This document shows, piece by piece, positions 9,678-17,285 of a stretch of DNA of 64,000 nt. The DNA comes from CAVZVW01 sp963778845 (GTDB lineage Bacteria; Actinomycetota; Actinomycetes; Actinomycetales; Kineosporiaceae): positions 186,001-250,000 of the forward strand of contig CAVZVW010000005.1 in assembly GCA_963778845.1 (NCBI GenBank). Direction: 5' to 3'. A program made the position numbers and the translations under genes. The notes under the pieces are model-generated. The model was given only the letters and a program-made list of their open reading frames with translations. It searched no databases and was not told the origin of the DNA. How positions within the stretch are numbered: the stretch's first letter is position 1; every line of letters begins with the position of its first letter.

Positions 9678-11303
9678 GTGCTGCCCACGCTGGCGGAGGT
9701 GCTCGCGCTCGATGCAGTCGTCGCGGGCCGACCGCGGGTGGTCGCGGGCGGCGACCGTCTCGACACCCCGGTCCGCTGGGCCCACGTCGCCGAGGTGCCC
9801 GACATCTCCGGGCTGCTGCGCGGCGGTGAGCTCGTGCTGACGACCGGCATCGGCCTTCCTCACGAGGACGCCGGTCTCCGCGGCTTCCTGCGTGCCCTGG
9901 CCCGGGTGCCCGTCACGGCACTGGCCGTCGAGCTCGGGCGGGTGTTCCGCGGGCGCCTCCCGGCTGCGATGGTCAGCGAGGCGGGGCTGCTGGGGCTGCC
10001 GCTGGTGGAGCTGCGCAGCGAGGTCGCCTTCGTCGAGGTCACCGAGGCGGTGCACGCCCTGGTCCTCGATGCGCAGGTGGCGCTGCTGCGGGCGACCCAG
10101 CAGGTGCACGAGGCGTTCACCGAGATGTCGGTCGAGGGAGCCGACCCGGAGCAGGTGCTGCGCCAGGTCGCCCGCATGGCCCGGGCCCCGGTGGTCCTGG
10201 AGAACCTCGCCCACCAAGTGCTGGCGCACGACCCGGCCGGGGCCGACCCTGGGCGGCTGCTCGCGGGGTGGGAGGTGCGCTCGCGGCGGGTGAGTCCCGG
10301 CACCCGCACGAGCTGGGAGGCCCAGAGCGGGATGCTCGTCACGACCGTGGGTGCGCGCGGGGCGGACTGGGGCCGCCTCGTGCTCATGCGCGACGAGGAG
10401 CCCGACGCGGTGGACGTCGTCCTGCTCGAGCGGGCAGCGGCGACCCTGGCGCTGAACCGGCTTCTGACCCGCGACCTGGAGAGCCTGGAGCGCCAGACTC
10501 ACCGCAGCCTGCTCGCCTCACTGCTCGCGCACGCCCAGCCCGACGCCGACGTCCTCCTGCGTGCGCGCGCCCTCGGCGTCCCTCTCGAGGGCCGGCGTCT
10601 GCTCGGGGTCATCGTCCGCTCGCCCTGGGCCTCTGGTGCCCCGTCTGGGGGCATGGAGGGCCAGGCTCGGCTTCGTGACCTCGGCGAGGCGGTCGCCCTG
10701 GCCGTGCGGCGAAGCGAGATCGACGCCCTGGTCGGGCCTACCGACGACCGGTCGATCGGCGTCCTCGCCGCTCTCGGGGCGCGGCAGCGCGACGTCGACG
10801 TCCTCGGGCGGCTCGCGGAGGAGGTGCGGCGAAGCGTCCGCGGTCGCCTACCCCAGGTGGACGCCGCGCGCATGGTCGTGGCGGCCGGCTCGCTGGTCGG
10901 CGGGCCGCGCGACGCGCGACGCTCGCTGGTGGAGGCCGGCCAGGTGGCCGACGCCGCGGCGCATCTGGCGACCGCCGCGCCTTTCCTGCGGCTGCCCGAC
11001 CTGCGCCTGCGAGGGCTGCTCCAGCTGCTCCGGGACGACCCTCGGGTGCAGACCTACGCCGAGCGGGAGCTCGGAGCCCTGCTGGCCCACGACGCCCAGG
11101 CCGGGACGGACCTGACGGCCGCCCTGCGTGCCTACTTTGTCGCCGGGCGCAACAAGTCGGTGGCGGCAGCGGCCGCGCACGTGTCGCGCCCGGCCTTCTA
11201 CGACAGGCTCGCCAAGGTCGAGCGCGTCCTCGGGGCGGACCTGGACGACGTCGAGACCTGTTTGTCCCTGCACGTGGCCCTGCTGGCGCACGACACCCGC
11301 TAG
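9678..11303 (+). CDS. PucR-family transcriptional regulator
   Basis: About 541 residues. The N-terminal PucR ligand domain opens LPTLAEVLALDAVVAG and includes LLRGGELVLTTGIGLP. A GGDEF-like middle region follows, and the C-terminal helix-turn-helix reads AALRAYFVAGRNKSVAAAAA then HVSRPAFYDRL, the PucR DNA-binding signature. PucR proteins activate nitrogen-source catabolism, including purine, GABA and amine use. It is transcribed away from the aldehyde dehydrogenase and convergent with the second one, so it probably controls both. The GTG at 9678 lacks a clear ribosome site; an in-frame ATG near 9641 is the alternative. Confidence 0.9.
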   Translation: MLPTLAEVLALDAVVAGRPRVVAGGDRLDTPVRWAHVAEVPDISGLLRGGELVLTTGIGLPHEDAGLRGFLRALARVPVTALAVELGRVFRGRLPAAMVSEAGLLGLPLVELRSEVAFVEVTEAVHALVLDAQVALLRATQQVHEAFTEMSVEGADPEQVLRQVARMARAPVVLENLAHQVLAHDPAGADPGRLLAGWEVRSRRVSPGTRTSWEAQSGMLVTTVGARGADWGRLVLMRDEEPDAVDVVLLERAAATLALNRLLTRDLESLERQTHRSLLASLLAHAQPDADVLLRARALGVPLEGRRLLGVIVRSPWASGAPSGGMEGQARLRDLGEAVALAVRRSEIDALVGPTDDRSIGVLAALGARQRDVDVLGRLAEEVRRSVRGRLPQVDAARMVVAAGSLVGGPRDARRSLVEAGQVADAAAHLATAAPFLRLPDLRLRGLLQLLRDDPRVQTYAERELGALLAHDAQAGTDLTAALRAYFVAGRNKSVAAAAAHVSRPAFYDRLAKVERVLGADLDDVETCLSLHVALLAHDTR

Positions 11304-11330
11304 CGGCGCGCCCATTCCCGGCGCCGCCTG

Positions 11331-11419
11331 ACTGGCGCGGCGGCACACTGCGCCAGCCACCCGTTGGCGCGGTGGCACGCTGCGCCAAACTGTTTGGCGC
11401 TGTGTGCCGCCGCGCCAGT
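11331..11419. repeat. Three-hairpin repeat between convergent genes
   Basis: Three copies of one motif lie side by side, each with a 6-7 bp stem (TGGCGC/GCGCCA) and an 11-base loop: 11332-11356, 11364-11388 and 11395-11417. The first two are direct copies and the third is inverted. As a result 11331-11348 is the exact reverse complement of 11402-11419 (18 bp). The array lies 27 bases after the pucR stop and 6 before the dehydrogenase stop, so it can act as a terminator in both directions. It also looks like a REP-type mobile repeat. Confidence 0.75.
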
Positions 11420-11425
11420 CAACGA

Positions 11426-12871
11426 TCAGCCGATGTTGGCCATCACGTGCTTGATCCGCGTGTAGTCCTCGAGCCCGTACATCGACAGGTCCTTGCCGTA
11501 GCCGGAGTGCTTGAAGCCGCCGTGTGGCATCTCGGCGACCAGCGGGATGTGGGTGTTGATCCAGACGCAGCCGAAGTTCAGACGCCGCGACATGCGCATG
11601 GCCCGCCCGAAGTCCGCCGTCCAGACCGACGACGCGAGGCCGTACGGCACACCGTTGGCCCAGCGCAGCGCCTCGTCCTCGTCGGAGAAGCGCTGGACGG
11701 TGATGACCGGGCCGAAGATCTCGTTCTGGATGACCTCGTCGTCCTGGTGCAGACCGGCCACGACGGTGGGCTCGACGAAGAACCCGTCCCCCAGGCTCGT
11801 GATGCGGCTTCCGCCCGCGGCGACGCTGGCGTGGTCGGGCAGGCGGTCCAGGAACCCGGTGACCCGCGCGAGCTGGTTGGCGTTGTTCACCGGGCCGAGC
11901 AGGGCCTCGTCGTCGTCCGGCAGGCCGACCTTGGCGCCCTTGGCCTGCTCCGCGAGTGCGGCGACGAAGTCGTCGTACACCCCCGGGCCGGCCAGCACCC
12001 GCGTCGCCGCGGTGCAGTCCTGGCCGGCGTTGAAGTAGCCCGCGACCGCGATGGCCTCGGCGGCCGCGGCGACGTCGGCGTCGTCGAACACGACGACGGG
12101 CGCCTTGCCGCCCAGCTCGAGATGCACCCGCTTGACGTCCTGGGCGGCGGACCCGGCCACCTCCATGCCGGCGCGCACCGAGCCCGTGATCGCGACCATC
12201 TGCGGCGTCGGGTGCTCCACCAGCGCGCGGCCGGTGACCCTGTCGCCCGTCACCACGTTGAGGACGCCCCGGGGCAGGAACTCCGCGGCGATCTCGGCCA
12301 GCAGCAGCGTCGTCTCGGGCGTGGTGTCGCTGGGCTTGAGCACCACCGTGTTACCGGCTGCGATCGCCGGGGCGATCTTCCAGACGGCCATCATCATCGG
12401 GTAGTTCCAGGGGGTGACCTGCCCGATCACGCCGATCGGCTCACGGCGGATCCACGACGTGTGGCCGGCCATGTACTCCCCCGCCGCGCGGCCCTCCAGG
12501 CAGCGTGCAGCACCGGCGAAGAACCGGATCTGGTCCACCATCGGCGGGATCTCCTCGCTGGTGGTGAGCGCATACGGCTTGCCGGTGTTCTCGGCCTCCA
12601 GCCGGACGAAGTCCTCTGCGCGCGCCTCGACGGCGTCGGCGATCTGCAGCAGGGCCTTCTGGCGCTGGCTCGGTGTGGAGTCGCGCCAGGTCTCGAAGGC
12701 GGAGGACGCCGCCGCGTAGGCAGCGTCGACGTCCGCGGCGCTCGACACCGCGGCTCTGGCGACCACCTGGCCGGTCGCGGGGTTCACCACGTCGCTTCGG
12801 GCGTCGGTCGAGGCATCCCGGAACTGCCCGTCCACGAAGTTGCGCAGCATCCGGGGCGAGGACTGGCTCAC
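11426..12871 (-). CDS. Aldehyde dehydrogenase, gamma-aminobutyraldehyde type (second copy)
   Basis: This 481-residue enzyme has TPWNYPMMMAVWKIAPAIAAG in the cofactor fold, LELGGKAPVVVFDDAD, and the nucleophile in AGQDCTAATR near residue 286. The ending MPHGGFKHSGYGKDLSMYGL is close to that of the copy at 7746-9311 (MPHGGLKASGFGKDMSVYAL). Expected reaction: aminoaldehyde plus NAD+ to amino acid, for example 4-aminobutanal to GABA. The GTG start has AAGGAGA 7 bases upstream. It is divergent from the lrp-aminotransferase operon, which fits a role handling aldehydes made by that transaminase. A different chain length or amine origin may explain two copies. Confidence 0.9.
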   Translation of the reverse strand: MSQSSPRMLRNFVDGQFRDASTDARSDVVNPATGQVVARAAVSSAADVDAAYAAASSAFETWRDSTPSQRQKALLQIADAVEARAEDFVRLEAENTGKPYALTTSEEIPPMVDQIRFFAGAARCLEGRAAGEYMAGHTSWIRREPIGVIGQVTPWNYPMMMAVWKIAPAIAAGNTVVLKPSDTTPETTLLLAEIAAEFLPRGVLNVVTGDRVTGRALVEHPTPQMVAITGSVRAGMEVAGSAAQDVKRVHLELGGKAPVVVFDDADVAAAAEAIAVAGYFNAGQDCTAATRVLAGPGVYDDFVAALAEQAKGAKVGLPDDDEALLGPVNNANQLARVTGFLDRLPDHASVAAGGSRITSLGDGFFVEPTVVAGLHQDDEVIQNEIFGPVITVQRFSDEDEALRWANGVPYGLASSVWTADFGRAMRMSRRLNFGCVWINTHIPLVAEMPHGGFKHSGYGKDLSMYGLEDYTRIKHVMANIG

Positions 12872-13035
12872 TTGGTCTCCTTGAGTGCGGTCGACGGGCG
12901 GAGGACGCTGCCGCGGGCGCCGCCGGCGGCGCCCGCGAGCGGGGACCCATGGCCCGCGCCACGCCGGCTCGGGCCCTGAGCCGTGCGCAGACTCTAGCCC
13001 GTGCCTGCACGCCGCGTCAGCCCCGAATTCGACAG

Positions 13036-13057
13036 CCTGAAGGGTCCAGAATTCAGG
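13036..13057. promoter_or_regulatory. Inverted repeat upstream of the Lrp gene, candidate operator
   Basis: CCTGAA (13036-13041) and TTCAGG (13052-13057) form a dyad with a 10-base gap, overlapping two GAATTC sites at 13025 and 13049. It lies about 75 bases upstream of the chosen lrp start in the divergent promoter. Lrp-family proteins usually bind such spaced dyads and control their own gene. Confidence 0.4.
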
Positions 13058-13131
13058 AATCAGTCAGATGGAGGCCCGTTCACAACGGATTCGCTTGCAT
13101 GGCGACCTGCCTTGCCCTCAGGATTGCCCCC

Positions 13132-13608
13132 GTGGTGAGCAGAGCAGGGCGTCCGTCTGCGTACCCGCTCGACGAGACGTCCAAAAGGATCATCGACCAG
13201 CTGCAGGAGGACGGACGCCGGCCTTACGCGGCCGTGGGCAAGGCGGTCGGCCTCTCCGAGGCGGCCGTTCGCCAGCGAGTCCAGCGGTTGCTCGACGCCG
13301 GCGTCATGCAGATCGTCGCGGTGACCGACCCCCTCCAGGTCGGTTTCGCCCGCCAGGCGATGATCGGCCTGAAGGTCGAGGGCGACATGAACCGCGTCGC
13401 CGACGCGCTCGCAGCGATGCCCGAGATCGACTATGTGGTGGTCACGGCAGGGTCCTTCGACCTGCTGGTCGAGGTCGTGTGCGAGGACGACGACCACCTG
13501 CTGGACCTGCTCACCGAGCGGATCCGCACCTTGCCCGGGGTGCGAAGCACCGAGACCTTCGTCTACCTGAAGCTGCGCAAGCAGCTCTACAACTGGGGAA
13601 CCCGATGA
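13132..13608 (+). CDS. Lrp/AsnC-family transcriptional regulator
   Basis: About 158 residues, the usual size. The N-terminal helix-turn-helix spans LDETSKRIIDQLQEDGRRPY and VGLSEAAVRQRVQRLLDAG; the C-terminal RAM ligand domain includes IDYVVVTAGSFDLLVEVVCE. These regulators sense amino acids or related amines and usually control neighbouring genes. The stop overlaps the aminotransferase ATG by four bases (ATGA), so it is the first gene of that operon and is probably co-translated with it. GTG at 13132 was chosen from domain length; ATG at 13099 would add 11 residues. Confidence 0.9.
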   Translation: MVSRAGRPSAYPLDETSKRIIDQLQEDGRRPYAAVGKAVGLSEAAVRQRVQRLLDAGVMQIVAVTDPLQVGFARQAMIGLKVEGDMNRVADALAAMPEIDYVVVTAGSFDLLVEVVCEDDDHLLDLLTERIRTLPGVRSTETFVYLKLRKQLYNWGTR

Positions 13609-15005
13609 CGATCACGCCGCAGTACGTCGACGAACCAGGCGACGACAAGCTCGCCGATCTGGCCCGCGAGCACCTCTGGATGCACTTCACCCGCCACTCG
13701 ACGTACGAGACGGGCGGGCACGTCCCCGTGATCGTCAAGGGCGAGGGTGCTTACATCTACGACGACGGCGGCAAGCGCTACCTCGACGGGCTCGCCGGGC
13801 TGTTCGTCGTCCAGGCCGGCCACGGCCGCGAGGAGCTCGCCGACGCGATGGCGCGCCAGGCCAAGGAGCTGGCCTTCTTCCCGTTGTGGTCCTACGCTCA
13901 CCCGCCCGCGATCGAGCTGGCCGACCGGCTCGCCGGCTACGCCCCCGGCGACCTCAACCGCGTGTTCTTCACCACGGGTGGGGGCGAGGCGGTCGAGACG
14001 GCCTGGAAGCTCGCGAAGCAGTACTGGAAGCTGATGGGCAAGCCGACCAAGCACAAGGTGATCTCCCGCAACGTGGCCTACCACGGCACGCCGCAGGGAG
14101 CCCTGTCGATCACGGGCATCCCCGCAGCCAAGGAGATGTTCGAGCCCCTGGTCCCCGGTGCCTTCAAGGTGCCCAACACCAACCTCTACCGGGCGCCGGA
14201 GCACCTGCGCCACGACCCCAAGGCATTCGGGCTGTGGGCGGCCGACCGGATCGCCGAGGCCATCGAGTTCGAGGGGCCCGACACGGTGGCTGCGGTGTTC
14301 CTCGAGCCCGTGCAGAACTCCGGCGGCTGCTTCCCACCCCCGCCGGGGTACTTCGACCGCGTACGAGAGATCTGCGACACCTACGACGTGCTGCTCGTCT
14401 CCGACGAGGTCATCTGCGCCTTCGGCCGCATCGGCGGCATGTTCGCCTGCGAGGACCTCGGCTACACCCCGGACATCATCACCTGCGCGAAGGGGATGAC
14501 GAGCGGGTACGCGCCGATCGGGGCGATGATCGCCAGCGAACGGCTCTTCGAGCCGTTCCGCAGGGGCACCACGTACTTCCCGCACGGCTACACCTTCGGC
14601 GGCCACCCTGTCTCCGCAGCGGTGGCGATCGCCAACCTGGACATCTTCGAACGCGAGGGGCTCAACGCCCACGTGCGCGAGAAGGCGCCGGTGTTCCGGG
14701 CAACGCTGGAGAAGCTGCTGGACCTGCCGATCGTGGGCGATGTGCGTGGCGAGGGGTTCTTCTACGGCATCGAGCTCGTCAAGGACAAGACGACCCGGGA
14801 CACGTTCAACGACGACGAGAGCGAGCGCCTCCTGCGCGGCTTCCTGTCGAAGGCCCTCTTCGACGCGGGGCTGTACTGTCGCGCCGACGACCGCGGCGAC
14901 CCCGTCGTGCAGCTCGCCCCACCGTTGATCGTCGGCGAGAAGGAGTTCGACGAGATCGAGGGCATCCTTCGCTCCGTGCTGACGGAGGCGTGGAACAGGC
15001 TGTGA
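13605..15005 (+). CDS. Class III PLP aminotransferase, putrescine/omega-amine type
   Basis: This 466-residue enzyme has GLFVVQAGHGREELADAM near the N-terminus, the cofactor region FFTTGGGEAVETAWKLA, the conserved VSDEVICAFGRIG, and the PLP-binding lysine K296 in ITCAKGMTSGY. The sequence resembles putrescine-pyruvate and related omega-amine transaminases, which move a terminal amino group to pyruvate or 2-oxoglutarate and leave an aminoaldehyde. With the nearby aldehyde dehydrogenases it could convert putrescine to GABA without the oxidase. The ATGA overlap with lrp and GTGA overlap with the next gene place it inside a four-gene operon. Donor specificity is inferred. Confidence 0.88.
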   Translation: MTITPQYVDEPGDDKLADLAREHLWMHFTRHSTYETGGHVPVIVKGEGAYIYDDGGKRYLDGLAGLFVVQAGHGREELADAMARQAKELAFFPLWSYAHPPAIELADRLAGYAPGDLNRVFFTTGGGEAVETAWKLAKQYWKLMGKPTKHKVISRNVAYHGTPQGALSITGIPAAKEMFEPLVPGAFKVPNTNLYRAPEHLRHDPKAFGLWAADRIAEAIEFEGPDTVAAVFLEPVQNSGGCFPPPPGYFDRVREICDTYDVLLVSDEVICAFGRIGGMFACEDLGYTPDIITCAKGMTSGYAPIGAMIASERLFEPFRRGTTYFPHGYTFGGHPVSAAVAIANLDIFEREGLNAHVREKAPVFRATLEKLLDLPIVGDVRGEGFFYGIELVKDKTTRDTFNDDESERLLRGFLSKALFDAGLYCRADDRGDPVVQLAPPLIVGEKEFDEIEGILRSVLTEAWNRL

Positions 15006-15715
15006 CCCACGGCCCGACCGGCGCACCGACGCGGGTGGGCCGCGTCGCGCGGCCGCGCACCACTGTGCGTCGCCTCCCCGACAAGCAGGTCCACGGCAGA
15101 CCCGCCCTGGACGCCTTGCTGGACTCCGCGCTGGTGGCGCACGTCGCGGTGCTCGAGAACGTCGACCTCACGCAGTCGCCGATCCAGCCGCCCCAGCCCT
15201 TCGTCGTCCCGCTGGCGTTCGCGCGCGACGGCGACCGCCTCCTCGTGCACGGCTCCACGGCCTCGCGTGCCTTCCGGTCGCTCGCGACCGGCGCGCCGAC
15301 GTGCGTGACGGTGACGGTCGTGGACGGCGTGATCGTTGCCCGCAGCCAGTTCGAGTCCTCGATGCGTTACCGCAGCGCGATGATCCTCGGTTCGTTCACC
15401 ACGCTGCGCGGGCAGCGCAAGCGGGACGGCCTGGACGTCGTCGTGGCGCGGCTGCTGCCCGGCCTCACCGGCGCGAGGCCCCCCTCCCCCCAGGAGCTGC
15501 GGGCCACGAGCGTGCTGTCGCTGCCGATCCTGGAGTGGTCGATGAAGGTCTCGGACGGTCACCCCGACGACGCCGCCGGCGACGTCCGCAGGCGGGTGTG
15601 GGCTGGTGTCGTGCCCTTGAACCACTCCTGGGGAACGCCCATCAGCGCGCCTGACCTGGTCGCCGGAGTGCCGGCACCTACCGCGTTGCGCTCGTGGCCC
15701 CGAGGCCAGGCGTGA
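15002..15715 (+). CDS. Flavin-binding PPOX-fold protein (NimA-like)
   Basis: This 237-residue protein resembles the pyridoxamine-phosphate-oxidase-like, flavin-binding proteins grouped with NimA. The split barrel shows in ALLDSALVAHVAVLEN, FVVPLAFARDGDRLLVHGST and CVTVTVVDGVIVARSQFES. It ends VWAGVVPLNHSWGTPISAPD. Family members bind FMN, F420 or heme; some reduce nitroimidazoles and most have no known reaction. It overlaps the aminotransferase stop and the next FAD oxidase start by four bases each, so it is made together with them. A link to PLP recycling or to flavin supply for the pathway is possible but unproven. Confidence 0.8.
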   Translation: MTHGPTGAPTRVGRVARPRTTVRRLPDKQVHGRPALDALLDSALVAHVAVLENVDLTQSPIQPPQPFVVPLAFARDGDRLLVHGSTASRAFRSLATGAPTCVTVTVVDGVIVARSQFESSMRYRSAMILGSFTTLRGQRKRDGLDVVVARLLPGLTGARPPSPQELRATSVLSLPILEWSMKVSDGHPDDAAGDVRRRVWAGVVPLNHSWGTPISAPDLVAGVPAPTALRSWPRGQA

Positions 15716-17163
15716 GCCCGGCGGCGACCGCACGCCCGGGGCCGGACGGCGCACCGCGGCGGGGCTACCGCGGGCTGTCGCTGTGGCACGACACGCTCGC
15801 CGACTCCGGGGACGACGACCTGGTCCCGCGTCCGGCCTTGGACGGCGACACCGACGTCGACGTCTGCATCGTCGGCGGCGGCTACACCGGGCTGTGGACG
15901 GCCTACTACCTTCTCGAGGCCGACCCGGCGCTGCGGGTGCTGGTCGTCGAGCGCCACATCGCGGCGTTCGGCGCCAGCGGGCGCAACGGCGGTTGGTGCT
16001 CCGCACTCTTCCCGATCTCGACCCCGGCGCTGGCTCGACGCTACGGCCGCGACGCCGCCGTGCGCCTGCGCCAGGTCATGAACGACACCGTCGACGAGGT
16101 CGGACGCGTGAGCAAGGCTGAGGGGATCGACTGTCACTTCCTCAAAGGCGGCTCGGTGCGGTTGGCACGAACCCCCGTGCAGCTCGAGCGGACGCGCGCC
16201 GACGTGGCCGACGACGAGGCCATGGGCGGGGTCGACGGCATGGTCGCGCTCAGCGAGGCCGAGGCGCGCGCACGGGTCGGGGCCAGCGGAGTGCTCGGTG
16301 GGTCGTTCACGCCGCACTGCGCACGGGTCCACCCCGCCCGCCTGGCTCGAGGCCTTGCCCGGGTCGTCGAGGGCCGAGGCGGTCGCATCGCTGAGCAGAC
16401 CACAGCCGTGAGGCTGCAGCCGAGCGGGGCCGGGCGCCCCGGCCCCAGCGTGCTGACCGATCGAGGGCTCGTCCGGGCCCGGTTCGTGATCCGCGCGACC
16501 GAGGCGTGGACGGCGACACTGCCCGGCTCGGAACGCGACGTCGTCCCCATCTACTCGCTCATGGTCGCCACCGAGCCGCTGCCGTCGTCGTTCTGGGCGC
16601 AGGCGGGCCTCGCCCGTGGGGAGACGTTCGCCGACGAGAGACACCTGATCATCTATGGCCAGCGCACCGCCGACGACCGCATCGCCTTCGGAGGGCGTGG
16701 CGCGCCGTACCACTACGGGTCGCGCATCGACTCCGCCTACGACCGCGACGACGTCGTCCATGCCGCGCTCAGGGCGACGCTCGTGGACCTGTTCCCCGCC
16801 CTGGGGGGGCACGCCTTCACCCACGCCTGGGGCGGTCCGTTGGGCATCGCCCGCGACTGGCACGCCTCCGTCGGGCTCGACCGCCCGACCGGCCTCGGCT
16901 GGGCGGGCGGCTACGTCGGCGACGGCGTCGGGACGGCGAACCTGGCCGGCCGTACGCTGGCCGACCTCGTGCTCGCCCGCGACACCCCGCTCACGGCGTT
17001 GCCCTGGGTGGGCCACCGCTCGCGGCGATGGGAGCCCGAACCGTTGCGGTGGGCCGAGGTCAACGCCGGACTCACGAGCATGAGCGCAGCCGACGGCGAG
17101 GAGCGGGTCAGCGGGCGGCAGAGCGTCGCGGCCCGGATGATGAGGCGGTTCATCGGCCACTGA
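15712..17163 (+). CDS. FAD-dependent amine oxidoreductase of the DAO family (second copy)
   Basis: This 483-residue homologue of the oxidase at 2013-3461 shares the lead-in GLSLWHDTLADSG, the FAD motif VCIVGGGYTGLWTAYYLL, and GASGRNGGWCSALFP. The C-terminal half includes HAWGGPLGIARDWHAS and GWAGGYVGDGVGTANLAG, the second flavin contact. It should oxidise a primary or secondary amine to an aldehyde or imine with oxygen. The GTG start overlaps the PPOX stop by four bases and it is the last gene of its operon. Two diverged copies, one tied to the importer and one to the aminotransferase, suggest different amine substrates. Confidence 0.85.
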   Translation: MSPAATARPGPDGAPRRGYRGLSLWHDTLADSGDDDLVPRPALDGDTDVDVCIVGGGYTGLWTAYYLLEADPALRVLVVERHIAAFGASGRNGGWCSALFPISTPALARRYGRDAAVRLRQVMNDTVDEVGRVSKAEGIDCHFLKGGSVRLARTPVQLERTRADVADDEAMGGVDGMVALSEAEARARVGASGVLGGSFTPHCARVHPARLARGLARVVEGRGGRIAEQTTAVRLQPSGAGRPGPSVLTDRGLVRARFVIRATEAWTATLPGSERDVVPIYSLMVATEPLPSSFWAQAGLARGETFADERHLIIYGQRTADDRIAFGGRGAPYHYGSRIDSAYDRDDVVHAALRATLVDLFPALGGHAFTHAWGGPLGIARDWHASVGLDRPTGLGWAGGYVGDGVGTANLAGRTLADLVLARDTPLTALPWVGHRSRRWEPEPLRWAEVNAGLTSMSAADGEERVSGRQSVAARMMRRFIGH

Positions 17164-17170
17164 CCCGGCG

Positions 17171-17242
17171 GCCACCGGCTCCTCGGCGCCCACCGCCACC
17201 GGCTCGTCAGCGTCCACGGCCACTTGCTCCTCGGCGTCCACG
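17171..17242. repeat. Three tandem 24-bp repeats
   Basis: Three head-to-tail copies of 24 bases each start at 17171, 17195 and 17219 and differ at about three to six positions per pair. They fill most of the gap after the FAD oxidase. Read on the minus strand they give an 8-residue acidic Val/Ala repeat (VDAEEQVA, VDADEPVA, VGAEEPVA), but no gene can be built around it. Confidence 0.7.
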
Positions 17243-17285
17243 ACAATGCTGCGCGGCGTCCTCAGCAGAACTCGGGAGGGTCGGC

